From contig BCHH01000003.1 of assembly GCA_001599595.1 (NCBI GenBank), positions 2,354,263 to 2,418,262 on the forward strand: 64,000 nt of DNA. The letters run 5' to 3'. This document shows, piece by piece, positions 21,414 through 29,591 of the stretch. Made by a program: the position numbers and the translations under genes. Each line of letters starts with the position of its first letter. Within the stretch, counting starts at the first letter, position 1. The notes under the pieces were generated by a model. It saw only the letters and a list, made by a program, of their open reading frames with translations. It did no database searches and was not told the origin of the DNA. The DNA comes from Beverwykella pulmonaria. Its lineage: Eukaryota; Ascomycota; Dothideomycetes; Pleosporales; Melanommataceae.

Positions 21414-23279
21414 ATGCAGAACGGGGTTCTAGAATGCACCATTAGCACTGTGGATGTTTCCGAAGGGGGATACCAGGCACTGTCATACGAATGGGGCGGC
21501 TCAGAAACTCCGTTCAAAATAACAATTCGGGACGAAAAGGAAGGTCAGTTGAAGCACATACCTGTGACGGAGAACCTCCACAGCGCGCTTCAAGACCTTC
21601 ATGACTCCCCGGCGTTGTGTTCCAAGAGGTTTTGGATTGACCAAATATGCATCAACCAACAGGACGATCACGAAAAGGGACAGCAGGTTGCCGTGATGAC
21701 GAAGGTCTATCACAACGCGTCGCAGGTCATCACTTACCTCGGCTCACGATCGGATGACGCAGAAATGGAGGACAGAGCCCTAGAACTCATCGATCGCCTC
21801 GCCAAACACTTTAAACCGAACTTTGATGTCTTCACGGAAAGATCAAGCCGGGAGTTGTGGGCAGACCGTAGCTTGCTCCCAATTCGGGGGCTTCCAGACG
21901 ACATCACTGAGAACGACTCAGGCTGGCTAGCCGTCTTACGAATCGTCTACGGTGGATGGCTTCGACGGTTGTGGATGTTACAGGAGAACATCCTATGTCC
22001 GAAAACAATTATGCTCCGAGGTCCCAATATGCTCAAATGGTCGTCTGTGGCTGTCATTCCGTTCCTCTTTATCCACGGATGCCTACCTCTCAGGCTGTTG
22101 CATCGACACTGGCCTAAACTAGCCTTCAAAATCTCTCCAAGACAGACCTACTTTGCTGTCAGAGAAATGTGGTTACTGCGAGCCCAAATTTACAGCCGTC
22201 TCGGACCACGCACTTCGTTTAACAAACTAGAGCACAACCTGATGGGTTATACTTATCTGGCTTGCAAAGAACCGAGGGATCACATATATGCTCTGCTTGG
22301 AATATCTTCGGATACTGATGAGCTAGGTATTGTGCCAGACTACGAGTGTTCGGATTTGACGGTGTTCATGGACCTGACGATGCGTATTTTCAAGAAAGAT
22401 ACAGGGGGCCTATCCTTCCTTCGTCAGCTGGGCTTAATCGACAACCACGACCCGACTATCATTCAACTCCCTTCATGGATATATCGTCCGGGGAAGGTCG
22501 TGGAAGGAATTCTCTACCCTCATCGCCCCCACCCAACGGTTCGACCGAGTTGCAGATTTGATACAGGCCTCACATTGGTCCTACAGGGTAGAATAATCGA
22601 CCGTATCGAGTTCACGACGCCTGCTGTTCCTTATCCTGACCCTGATGATGACGAGGATGATCCCCTGTGCGATGAATGGGCTAAGGCGTTCAGGCAATTT
22701 TTATCCAATGTTGCAGCAATTCTCGAACACCGGGGGGTCACATTAGAGAGTATGGCAACTGTTTTTCATGCCCTCATATGTGAAACCCCCAACTCCACGA
22801 CACTGTTGGATGCCTCGTATCAGCTATGGTGTTACTTCGCTCGCTTTGCGCAAAGGTTACTCGAATACGTTGATACCAAACGTAATAGAGAGCAACCATA
22901 CTGCGAAAACGTCGCCCTGGCGCTCTTGAAACTTGGGAACGCCCTAAAGGAGGCAGGTAAGGTTGTCTACGAGGACCTCAATCATGCGACCAATCGCAAC
23001 TTGAGAGAGCTCACGGAGTCAACGATGGCCAATGCAGTGGACCTTGGACGATCACTTAGTATTTCTGAAAAGGAGAGAGTTTGTAACACAACTGGTAAGG
23101 CGCAGATAGGGGACATGATTGCGCTGCTCGCTGGTGGTGATTCTGCATATGTGCTTAGACCCGTTCACAGTGGTATGTATCGGTACGTTGGCACTGCTTA
23201 CATGCCAGGGTTCATGGACGGAGAAGCCTATGAGGGCGTATCGCCCGAGACAGTAGATGTTGATATTAGGCTTATATAG
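21414..23279 (+). CDS. HET-domain (heterokaryon incompatibility) protein
   Basis: 621 residues, single exon, ATG at 21414. HET proteins trigger cell death after fusion of genetically different hyphae, and act in the cytoplasm. Seen in order: YQALSYEWGG (HET block 1, residues about 21-30), RFWIDQICINQQDDHEKGQQ (block 2, about 73-92), HNASQVITYLG, WLRRLWMLQENIL (block 3, the R-x-W-x-x-Q-E motif), then EPRDHIYALLGIS and the usual C-terminal trailer ending CNTTGKAQIGDMIALLAGGD and a G-x-x-Y-x-x-V segment. The domain starts very near the N-terminus, so a short 5' exon upstream may be missing. No NACHT, WD40 or ankyrin effector domain is attached. An acidic loop (DPDDDEDD) sits near residue 407. 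Confidence 0.93.
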   Translation: MQNGVLECTISTVDVSEGGYQALSYEWGGSETPFKITIRDEKEGQLKHIPVTENLHSALQDLHDSPALCSKRFWIDQICINQQDDHEKGQQVAVMTKVYHNASQVITYLGSRSDDAEMEDRALELIDRLAKHFKPNFDVFTERSSRELWADRSLLPIRGLPDDITENDSGWLAVLRIVYGGWLRRLWMLQENILCPKTIMLRGPNMLKWSSVAVIPFLFIHGCLPLRLLHRHWPKLAFKISPRQTYFAVREMWLLRAQIYSRLGPRTSFNKLEHNLMGYTYLACKEPRDHIYALLGISSDTDELGIVPDYECSDLTVFMDLTMRIFKKDTGGLSFLRQLGLIDNHDPTIIQLPSWIYRPGKVVEGILYPHRPHPTVRPSCRFDTGLTLVLQGRIIDRIEFTTPAVPYPDPDDDEDDPLCDEWAKAFRQFLSNVAAILEHRGVTLESMATVFHALICETPNSTTLLDASYQLWCYFARFAQRLLEYVDTKRNREQPYCENVALALLKLGNALKEAGKVVYEDLNHATNRNLRELTESTMANAVDLGRSLSISEKERVCNTTGKAQIGDMIALLAGGDSAYVLRPVHSGMYRYVGTAYMPGFMDGEAYEGVSPETVDVDIRLI

Positions 23280-23683
23280 CACCAATAACTGCGATTCTAA
23301 TGCGTATCGTATTTGATACATGACAGCGTCTAGTGCTTGTAACTCCCAAGATAATAAAAACTAAATACATGTTGGAGGGAGTGCTATGCACAATTGATTT
23401 CCTTATCACGAACCTCCAAATGGCGAGTACTGCAATAGGGCTACTTCGGCAGAAGAATAGCACATTGCATGCCTGTGGCGATATTATACATCGCCAGCCC
23501 CGGAAGGCCCTCGGGCAGGCTACGGGCCAGCCACGGGCCAGTCACAGGTCCTAGATAGGATCACGTGACCACACAGGAGTATATAGTCTTCTCGACGTTC
23601 CTGAGTCAACCTCAAAGATTCGTCTCAATACAATCGTATACCTAAATTCAAGCTTCCTACTTACGAAACCCCTCATAGTAGTC
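23280..23683. other. intergenic with a short GC-rich tandem repeat
   Basis: GGGCCAGCCAC / GGGCCAGTCAC units at about 23520-23550 are reiterated. A TATA-like AGTATATAGTC at about 23578 and TCACGTGACC just before it could be the promoter of the pseudogene at 23684. No gene. Confidence 0.45.
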
Positions 23684-23980
23684 ATGCCTAAAGAGAGCAG
23701 AAACAATCTGTATGTACACAACAAAGCTTTCCACCTAGATTGTCGGCGTTTCCCTAAAGTCTTTGTAGGTTCTGCGCGCCTTGGTAAGGATAAATTAGCT
23801 GGTGGAGTTGTTAAATCTTGTAAGGTGCTAGAGGTCCTTATTTAGGTTGCCAATAGCGTTGTAGAGCTTTAGGAGGCTCATAGGGTTGAGTTTCCTGTAA
23901 AGGATAAGGCTGACTTCTTTGGCCTGTACGCTGGGGAACTGTGTAGTAGTTAAAACTTGGGGTGTAAACTGCTCACCTGA
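23684..23980 (+). pseudogene. small ORF disabled by three C-to-T stop codons
   Basis: From ATG 23684 one unbroken frame of 98 codons runs to TGA at 23978-23980, interrupted by TAG, TAG and TAA and by no frameshift. All three stops lie where CAG or CAA would fit. Recognisable pieces are FPKVFVGSARLGKDKLAGGV, VANSVVEL, EAHRVEFPVKDKADFFGLYA and NLGCKLLT. I do not recognise the protein; it may have belonged to a transposable element. Just downstream on the other strand (about 24250-24030) another open stretch reads NPLSAAELRDLKAIVEEKKL, again without a start, and may be the remains of a second gene of the same element. Confidence 0.7.
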
Positions 23981-24407
23981 ATCAAAGTCGTCGCTTGCGA
24001 TAGTCCGGGGCGATTGGCCCTAGCCGTCAGGTTCTCGAGGGCGGGCCCTCGCATGATCTGACAAAGTCGTTGTGCTCTATCTGGGCAAGCTCGTCCTGCA
24101 GCTTCTTCTCTTCAACAATGGCCTTAAGGTCTCGGAGCTCTGCAGCAGATAGAGGGTTACGAGAGCCGCGTTGTGTAGAGCCCAGCGCCTGTAGATGCGA
24201 CCATTGTGAGGGCGGCGGAGCAGTTACTAAGAGCAGGCAATGATAAAAAACTTATGAAAAAGCAATGATGAAAAAGCAATCGGATAGTGGGCCGATTGAT
24301 GGTACAGCTTGTTCGTGATGATGAGATAGATGAGAATGGGAGCGGAAAACTCTTTGATGAGGCCCGAGGCCTGTGCAGGCCTCGACAGAGTCTAACCAGA
24401 GATAGAA

Positions 24408-24980
24408 CAAACCATTTAGATGGTACAAGAATTCAGTTGTGTGTTATGCGTATCTCAATGTGTAAGCCCAGGACACCATACCGTCACGTTGATATGCCAC
24501 TGACTAATCAGTCTGTCATATATATATATAAGCTGTACATACATCAATACACATTTTGATACCTTTTTCTTCAACACTTCTGCTTACACGATGATATCGA
24601 CATTTTTAATCCGATGAGAAGCGGTGAGATAGCGTTTGCGAAGGGCGACCCCAAGCGATTCTCGGCCAAAAAAAACATCGATCTGTTCAGTGAGAAGGGT
24701 TTATCCAAGGCGAGATGGTTTAAGAGGGCTGGACGCTACTGGAACCAACCAACCACAGAGGCTCATCCTGAGTCTAATCCATTACATTTAAGAATAGTCT
24801 TTGGATGTAATGATGGCCGTATGACCATCCAGCGTCGTTATGAGCTCTAGCTCTCGATCTGCCATGACTCTTCTATAGCACCCTGTCCATTTTCGCTCGC
24901 AAGCAAGCGGTTTTCCCGAAATTCGTCCTTTGTTAAGGATGGAGCAAGCTTGAGAACAGGGATGTTCACTTGTATGAGGT
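24408..24980 (+). repeat. HET fragment and flank (copy 2), interrupted by a 128-bp insertion
   Basis: 24408-24460 and 24589-24735 together match about 26813-27010 of the intact HET gene (TTTAGATGGTACAAGAAT..., then MRSGEIAFAKGDPKR). The reading frame is broken by several small insertions and deletions. From about 24741 it continues with the same flank as copy 1, as a direct repeat 4.4 kb away. The 128-bp piece 24461-24588 is absent from both other copies. Confidence 0.88.
24461..24588. mobile_element. 128-bp MITE-like insertion
   Basis: Interrupts the HET fragment exactly where copy 1 and the intact gene read continuously. It begins TGTAAGC and ends GCTTACA, a 7-bp terminal inverted repeat. 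It is flanked by CAATG on the left and CGATG on the right, compatible with a 5-bp target duplication with one later change. The inside is AT-rich (TATATATATATA near 24521) with no coding capacity. Confidence 0.7.
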
Positions 24981-25824
24981 GAGTTTCAAGGTTACGCGTC
25001 GCCGTTGCAATTGCAGTTTTTCTAATGAATGGCACGTTTTTATCTTTAGGAATCAACCATACTTTCTTGAAAGTGCATTTCTGTGGGCATCCTTTCCTGT
25101 AATTGGAGACATATGCTCTTGTATGACGGTGGCACTTTGGCGCATAATTATTGCCGCAATCTTTTCCACATTTATCGCACTTGACAGGGACAACACGCGG
25201 TTTGCTTGAGTTGGTAACAACTAAGTTGAGTAGAGCAGAATCAACAAGCGGGTTCTTCTGGACGACATCTGAAGTGAGGTTAATGTTCGGCTTCTGGGCT
25301 TAGCCAGCTGAGTTGGCTCCAAAAATTGTGACTTTCTCCTACCGTTGCTTCCCTGGGCGGAGATTTTGGGCTGGAATAACGTTGATTACTGGGCTCCAAG
25401 GTGTGCAATAAGAGCAGCCTCGTCCATATACTGAAAATCCCTTCGAAATTCGAAAGATCCCAAAGAGAAATCGTGTTAATAGTTTCACTAGCTAGGATGA
25501 ATTGATGCGTTTTAGCCGAACAGTTGCTACAGTAGAAGAGCCGTGATATGTATTTTAGCTGAGCACCTTTTGTCCATTGTAGGTTTACGTTGATTGCTTT
25601 TTTCATTGACTGGTCCTTAGAGAATTTCGTGTGCTCTTTGCAAAAAACACACCAGCACTCGATAACGGCTGGGAGCCCCGAGTAATCTTTGATTCGTGGA
25701 CTAGTCTTAGTTGAATAACCTCGTTCTTCGTGTACGGCCTTAACCATGGCGTGTTATCGATAAGAATTCCTCTCCGGATAGCGCCCTGGCACGTTGGAGA
25801 TGCGTATTTGATAGGTCTTGCCAT
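24847..25824 (-). pseudogene. Cys-rich, probably zinc-binding gene, frame-broken
   Basis: Reading right to left: 25824-25745 starts MARPIKYASPTCQGAIRRGI; about 25747-25440 continues in another frame with VIECWCVFCKEHTKF and LFYCSNCSAKTHQFILA; 25300-24847 (open, no ATG) contains VKCDKCGKDCGNNYAPKCH, RKGCPQKCTFKKVWLIP and ends SENGQGAIEESWQIES. Repeated C-x2-C and C-x3-C pairs suggest zinc binding. The three pieces look like parts of one gene separated by a frameshift near 25745 and an intron or damage around 25300-25440. Its last ~120 bp are duplicated at 20445-20565. I do not recognise the family; association with a mobile element is possible. Confidence 0.5.
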
Positions 25825-25937
25825 ATATAGACCGTAATGTGGGATGGAGAAACGGGGAAGAATGTCACACTTTCGTGGAATCTCTTGAAAGTTGGAATAG
25901 CATTTCCGAGAAGCTTGATTTGATTACTTGGCTTTGA

Positions 25938-26213
25938 ATGCCCTGCAGCGAAGCAACTACTGGTATACATCTTGCTATCTTAGCTATTGATCAAGCCCAA
26001 ATTGGAACTGAGCAACGCGCTGCCTCAACGTTTAATGTCCCCCGGTTGGCCCTCCACAACCGACGCACTGGAATGGTTTATAAGATAGTGTTGCTAGACG
26101 GACAGGTCTCTGCCCATTACAAAGCCAACGACGCTACCACAAAGCGTAGAGAGCGTAAAAGGAAGCAGATATAGAAGAAAGGGAGCTTAGCAATAGCAGC
26201 ATGTTATGAGCAG
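25938..26213 (+). pseudogene. pogo/Fot1-type transposase relic, internally deleted
   Basis: ATG at 25938. LAILAIDQAQIGTEQRAAST followed by FNVPRLALHNRRTG is the N-terminal psq-type helix-turn-helix of fungal pogo-like transposases. It then jumps to VSAHYKANDATTKRRERKRK, which matches the basic tail normally at the very C-terminus. The DNA-binding CENPB domain and the DDE catalytic core (normally ~400 residues) are missing. The tail reads K-Q-I-stop-K-K-G, where a Q is usual, so the TAG is probably CAG with C to T. The frame then runs on to a second TAG at about 26213. Confidence 0.7.
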
Positions 26214-26234
26214 CAGATATAGTTAGTAATGACT

Positions 26235-26345
26235 AGGAAACGAGGCAATGTCGAATTTTTGCTTGGCTGTGTGGGCTGCTGTGCTAAAGCGTAATTAGGA
26301 AAGCAGCCAAAACCTACTATAGCCCCACTACTGTCTGCACAAGTA
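26235..26345 (+). repeat. copy of the 16098 element, upstream of the HET gene
   Basis: Same sequence as 16098-16179 with about 29 extra nt (GTGGGCTGCTGTGCTAAAGC and neighbours) in the middle. It ends 175 nt before the HET start codon at 26520. It lies between the transposase relic and the HET gene and may be TE-derived or part of the promoter. Confidence 0.8.
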
Positions 26346-26519
26346 CTATATACAGTCCCGATTACCTGATCCTTCTGTTCTGTGGCTGAGCGGTCGCACA
26401 GCCTCAGGCATCCAAGTATCATATCTATTAAGAACAGCAGTTCCACCAGCTTGCAGTGCAATTCTAATAACAAACCGCAGGATTCAAATACCAAGCTCTA
26501 CACTTTCCATCCAACAACT

Positions 26520-27854
26520 ATGCGCCTAATAAACGCCTCCACCCTCCGCCTCGAAAACTTCCACGAATCCTCCGTCCCACGCTACGCCATCCTGTCACAT
26601 ACCTGGGGGCCCAGCGAAATAACATACAACGAGCTGCGCAAGCTAAAAATGACACTCGTAAACGCGCGCATCCGGATCAAAGCAAAAGCCGGGTACTACA
26701 AAATCACACAATGCTGCTTGCAGGCGCTGCGGGATAATCTGCAATACGTGTGGGTGGACACGTGCTGTATCGACAAAAACAGCAGCGCGGAGCTTTCGGA
26801 GGCGATAAATTCCATGTTTAGATGGTACAAGAATGCAGTGGTGTGTTATGCGTATCTCGATGACATCGACATTTTTGATCCGATGAGAAGCGGTGAGATA
26901 GCGTTTGCGAAGGGCGACCCCAAGCGATTCTGGGCCCAAAACATCGATCTGCTCAGCGAGAAGGATTTATCCAAGGCGAGATGGTTTAAGAGGGGCTGGA
27001 CGCTACAGGAACTCATTGCGCCCGAAAACGTAATGTTCTACATCAAGGGCTGGAACTATGTCGGAAATAAGGTTAGCATGAAGGAGAAGCTGGCGCGTAT
27101 CACGGGTATCGATGAAGCGACGCTCGTATCTCGGAATCTTGAAGCCGTCAGTGTAGCGAGGAGAATGTCATGGGCGTCTAGGAGAGTTACGACGAGGTTG
27201 GAAGACCTGGCGTACTGTTTGCTAGGCATCTTCGACGTGAACATGCCGTTGCTATACGGCGAAGGAGAGAAGGCGTTTGTTCGGCTACAGGAAGAGATCA
27301 TGAAGGACTCCGAAGACCAGTCACTATTTGCGTGGAGACCACCAAACGTGACAGAGGCTTGCGACCTCGATCTCGATCTCGTCGTGCCTATGGCTGAGGG
27401 AGAGGGCCGTTCAGTGTTCGCACAACATCCGAGTGAGTTTGCAGACTCGAGTGCAGTGCGTCAATCATCCTCGCGAGGAGAACCGTACACTTTGACAAAC
27501 AAAGGAGTGAGAATGGAGATCCCGATACTTCCCTTGGATCGGGGTCTCTTCCTGCTTATTCTCGAATGCAACTATGAAGGGGACATAAGCCAGCGGCTCA
27601 GCATCGTCGTTCAGAAGCTCCATGGAGGTAGCGCGAACCAGTTCGTTCGGCATGACTTGGTGGGCCCGGCAAAGGTCGGTCATGAAATGATCCAGACAGC
27701 AGAGCTCAGCACTGTGTATCTCTGCAAGAAGGTGCCGCGCGCCAAAGACATTTCTCCTGCGTTAAAACTTTTGTCTTCATGTCGGCCTCGACAGGCCGAG
27801 GAGATGAGCTTAGCCTCTAGTAGTACGCTGACTGCGGATGACAATGTTCAATGA
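26520..27854 (+). CDS. HET-domain protein (source of the two broken copies)
   Basis: 444 residues, single exon. The frame is open from a GTG at 26382; the ATG at 26520 (MRLINASTLRLENF) is the family's standard start. In order: RLINASTLRLENFHES, YAILSHTWG (residues about 24-32), a conserved GYYKI-x-x-C-x-x-AL segment, YVWVDTCCIDKNSSAELSEA (about 76-95), INSMFRWYKNAVVCYAYLDD, ARWFKRGWTLQELIAPENV, then RLEDLAYCLLGIFDVNMPLL and YGEGEKAFVRLQEEI. These are the hallmarks of HET-D/HET-E-type N-termini. No NACHT-WD40 region follows; the last ~130 residues are a divergent tail. Three near-copies of its middle in 7 kb show that this locus has been duplicated and broken repeatedly. Confidence 0.93.
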   Translation: MRLINASTLRLENFHESSVPRYAILSHTWGPSEITYNELRKLKMTLVNARIRIKAKAGYYKITQCCLQALRDNLQYVWVDTCCIDKNSSAELSEAINSMFRWYKNAVVCYAYLDDIDIFDPMRSGEIAFAKGDPKRFWAQNIDLLSEKDLSKARWFKRGWTLQELIAPENVMFYIKGWNYVGNKVSMKEKLARITGIDEATLVSRNLEAVSVARRMSWASRRVTTRLEDLAYCLLGIFDVNMPLLYGEGEKAFVRLQEEIMKDSEDQSLFAWRPPNVTEACDLDLDLVVPMAEGEGRSVFAQHPSEFADSSAVRQSSSRGEPYTLTNKGVRMEIPILPLDRGLFLLILECNYEGDISQRLSIVVQKLHGGSANQFVRHDLVGPAKVGHEMIQTAELSTVYLCKKVPRAKDISPALKLLSSCRPRQAEEMSLASSSTLTADDNVQ

Positions 27855-28412
27855 AATGGCTGTGTTGCTGAAGACCTTTATTGAGTGGTGACACTGAGCA
27901 ATACAAACCGTGAGAGGCAAAATTGATTGTACGAAGAACAATTAGCATGCAATCATAAACACTAAGTATTTATCTTTGACCGTTACTACAATAGCATTTG
28001 GTGAATACTGTGTTCGGCTTAGTTTTCGATCTCGAGAAAGAATATGGAGTGAAAAGACATGAATCAAGAGTAAAGAGAATGCATCATAACAGGCTTTTAG
28101 GATTTGTAAGTGTGGGACACATTTGATCCAACTAGCTACGTGCATTTGCGTATGGTACAAGAGCAATTCCATTTGCTAACGCCGTACCTACATATTAGAA
28201 GTTGTAGACTGACTCCATAAATCACGGACTGAACGTAGCCTAAGAGATACAATATCCAGCGGCGCTTAATTAAACAAGCGAAGTTTGCCTAACCTTTCAA
28301 TTTGACAAGTCGCGTCTCCAGCAGCGTGAAGCCGGCATTTTCCAGCGGAGAAGCAACACACGACTTATGTATTCCATTCTGCAGTATTGCTTCCGCTTGA
28401 GCACTTGACAAA
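27855..28412. other. convergent 3' intergenic region
   Basis: AT-rich, with no supportable gene. It lies between the ends of two convergent genes. Confidence 0.5.
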
Positions 28413-29591
28413 TTACTGACTCTCGTCAACTACTTCCTTCTCTGAAGCTTCTTCGTAGACAGGAGGCGCTTCATAGTCGGGAAGTTCGGCATAAGCTACC
28501 TTCTCGCTACCCGCTTTAGTGTCTTCATCTTCATCTTGTGCAACTGTCTGATATGCAGAGCGCCCACGTGCTTTGGCAACAAGCATGGCAATGAGACAGC
28601 CCAAAGCCATGCCGATGAGATAAGTAAGAGTTCCTGCGAAGATGCCAATAAGGATCGGGACGAAGATTGTGAAGAACACACGACGCAGGAACATATGCAT
28701 TCGGTGGTGAGCATGGTGACGGTGACCGTGGTGGTCGTTCTCGCTGTTATGGTGCGGTCGGTGGTGAGGACGGCCACCATGATGGAACCTGTGCGGTGGC
28801 TTGCCGTGGGTAGTTTCATGTTCCATGGGGTTTCCCTTCTGCTTGTGACAGCCCTTACCTACCGAGCTCTTGACACCGTTGACTTTGTCCGATATGATGC
28901 TCTTCCACTTGCAAAGTAGAGGCCACTTCTGACATTCTTTCTCCTGTTCGATCGGGCTCGCCTCTCCAGCCTTGGCTGTTTGGAACGACGCAATCATGAG
29001 GCGGCCGTTGACGTCTTTGAGAAGGTTGATTGTGAGGGCAGGCGGATCGACTGACTTGGATTCGATCGAAGTAACACGGAACGTCATGGGAAGAAGCTCG
29101 GTACCGGCTTCGGTGATTGTATTGGCATGGCTGTAGTGGAAGGTGTAACCGGTCACGCGGAGCCGAAGTGGTGTTTCGGAATTGGGGTCTACTTGGGTAA
29201 CGTAAAATGGCGCTCCAAAGTAGCCAAAGGAAGGAGGATAGAGTTGTACGCCGCCTATGTTGAGTGTGTCTTCATGTGCGCCGACTTCGAAATCAAGAAG
29301 CTGTCCGGCCTTGTCAGCAACGGAAAGCCGCGCGGAGTGAAGGGGGGTGGAGGGAGAATGACATACGAAGGAGTTGCCCGCATTCTGAGTCCAAGACAGA
29401 GTCTTGCCGTCCTGCGATGCGAAAGCGCATCCTGGGCATTCCAAAGCTACTGTGCGCTTGAAGGGGTTGACGGCGAGCGTCTCCATGGCGAGATCGTCAC
29501 CGAGGTCGTCAGCAGTGAAGCTGGGGGGTACGAGGATTGCGCTGGTCGCCAGCGCCAGGCTGGCGTATACGCCCAAGTTGTGTAGGAACAT
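28413..29591 (-). CDS. secretory-pathway single-TM protein with His-rich linker (DUF7728-type)
   Basis: ATG at 29591. A signal peptide (MFLHNLGVYASLALATSAIL) is followed by an ~200-residue luminal domain with ALECPGCAFASQDGK and LNIGGVQLYPP, features I associate with the fungal DUF7728 family. Then come a linker of ~35 residues with many His (HHGGRPHHRPHHNSENDHHG), one membrane segment (FTIFVPILIGIFAGTLTYLI) and an acidic cytosolic tail with AYAELPDYEAPPVYEEASEK (P-x-Y motifs suited to WW/Nedd4-type ligase binding). 29310-29366 is probably a 57-nt intron (gtatgt donor, gctgac branch, aag acceptor). It is in frame and free of stops, so the gene reads through with or without it: 392 or 373 residues. 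Confidence 0.85.
   Translation of the reverse strand: MFLHNLGVYASLALATSAILVPPSFTADDLGDDLAMETLAVNPFKRTVALECPGCAFASQDGKTLSWTQNAGNSFVCHSPSTPLHSARLSVADKAGQLLDFEVGAHEDTLNIGGVQLYPPSFGYFGAPFYVTQVDPNSETPLRLRVTGYTFHYSHANTITEAGTELLPMTFRVTSIESKSVDPPALTINLLKDVNGRLMIASFQTAKAGEASPIEQEKECQKWPLLCKWKSIISDKVNGVKSSVGKGCHKQKGNPMEHETTHGKPPHRFHHGGRPHHRPHHNSENDHHGHRHHAHHRMHMFLRRVFFTIFVPILIGIFAGTLTYLIGMALGCLIAMLVAKARGRSAYQTVAQDEDEDTKAGSEKVAYAELPDYEAPPVYEEASEKEVVDESQ

Noticed and set aside
26382..26519. 46-codon N-terminal extension of the HET gene
   Set aside because: Starts on GTG, and the intact family begins at MRLIN-type sequence exactly at ATG 26520.
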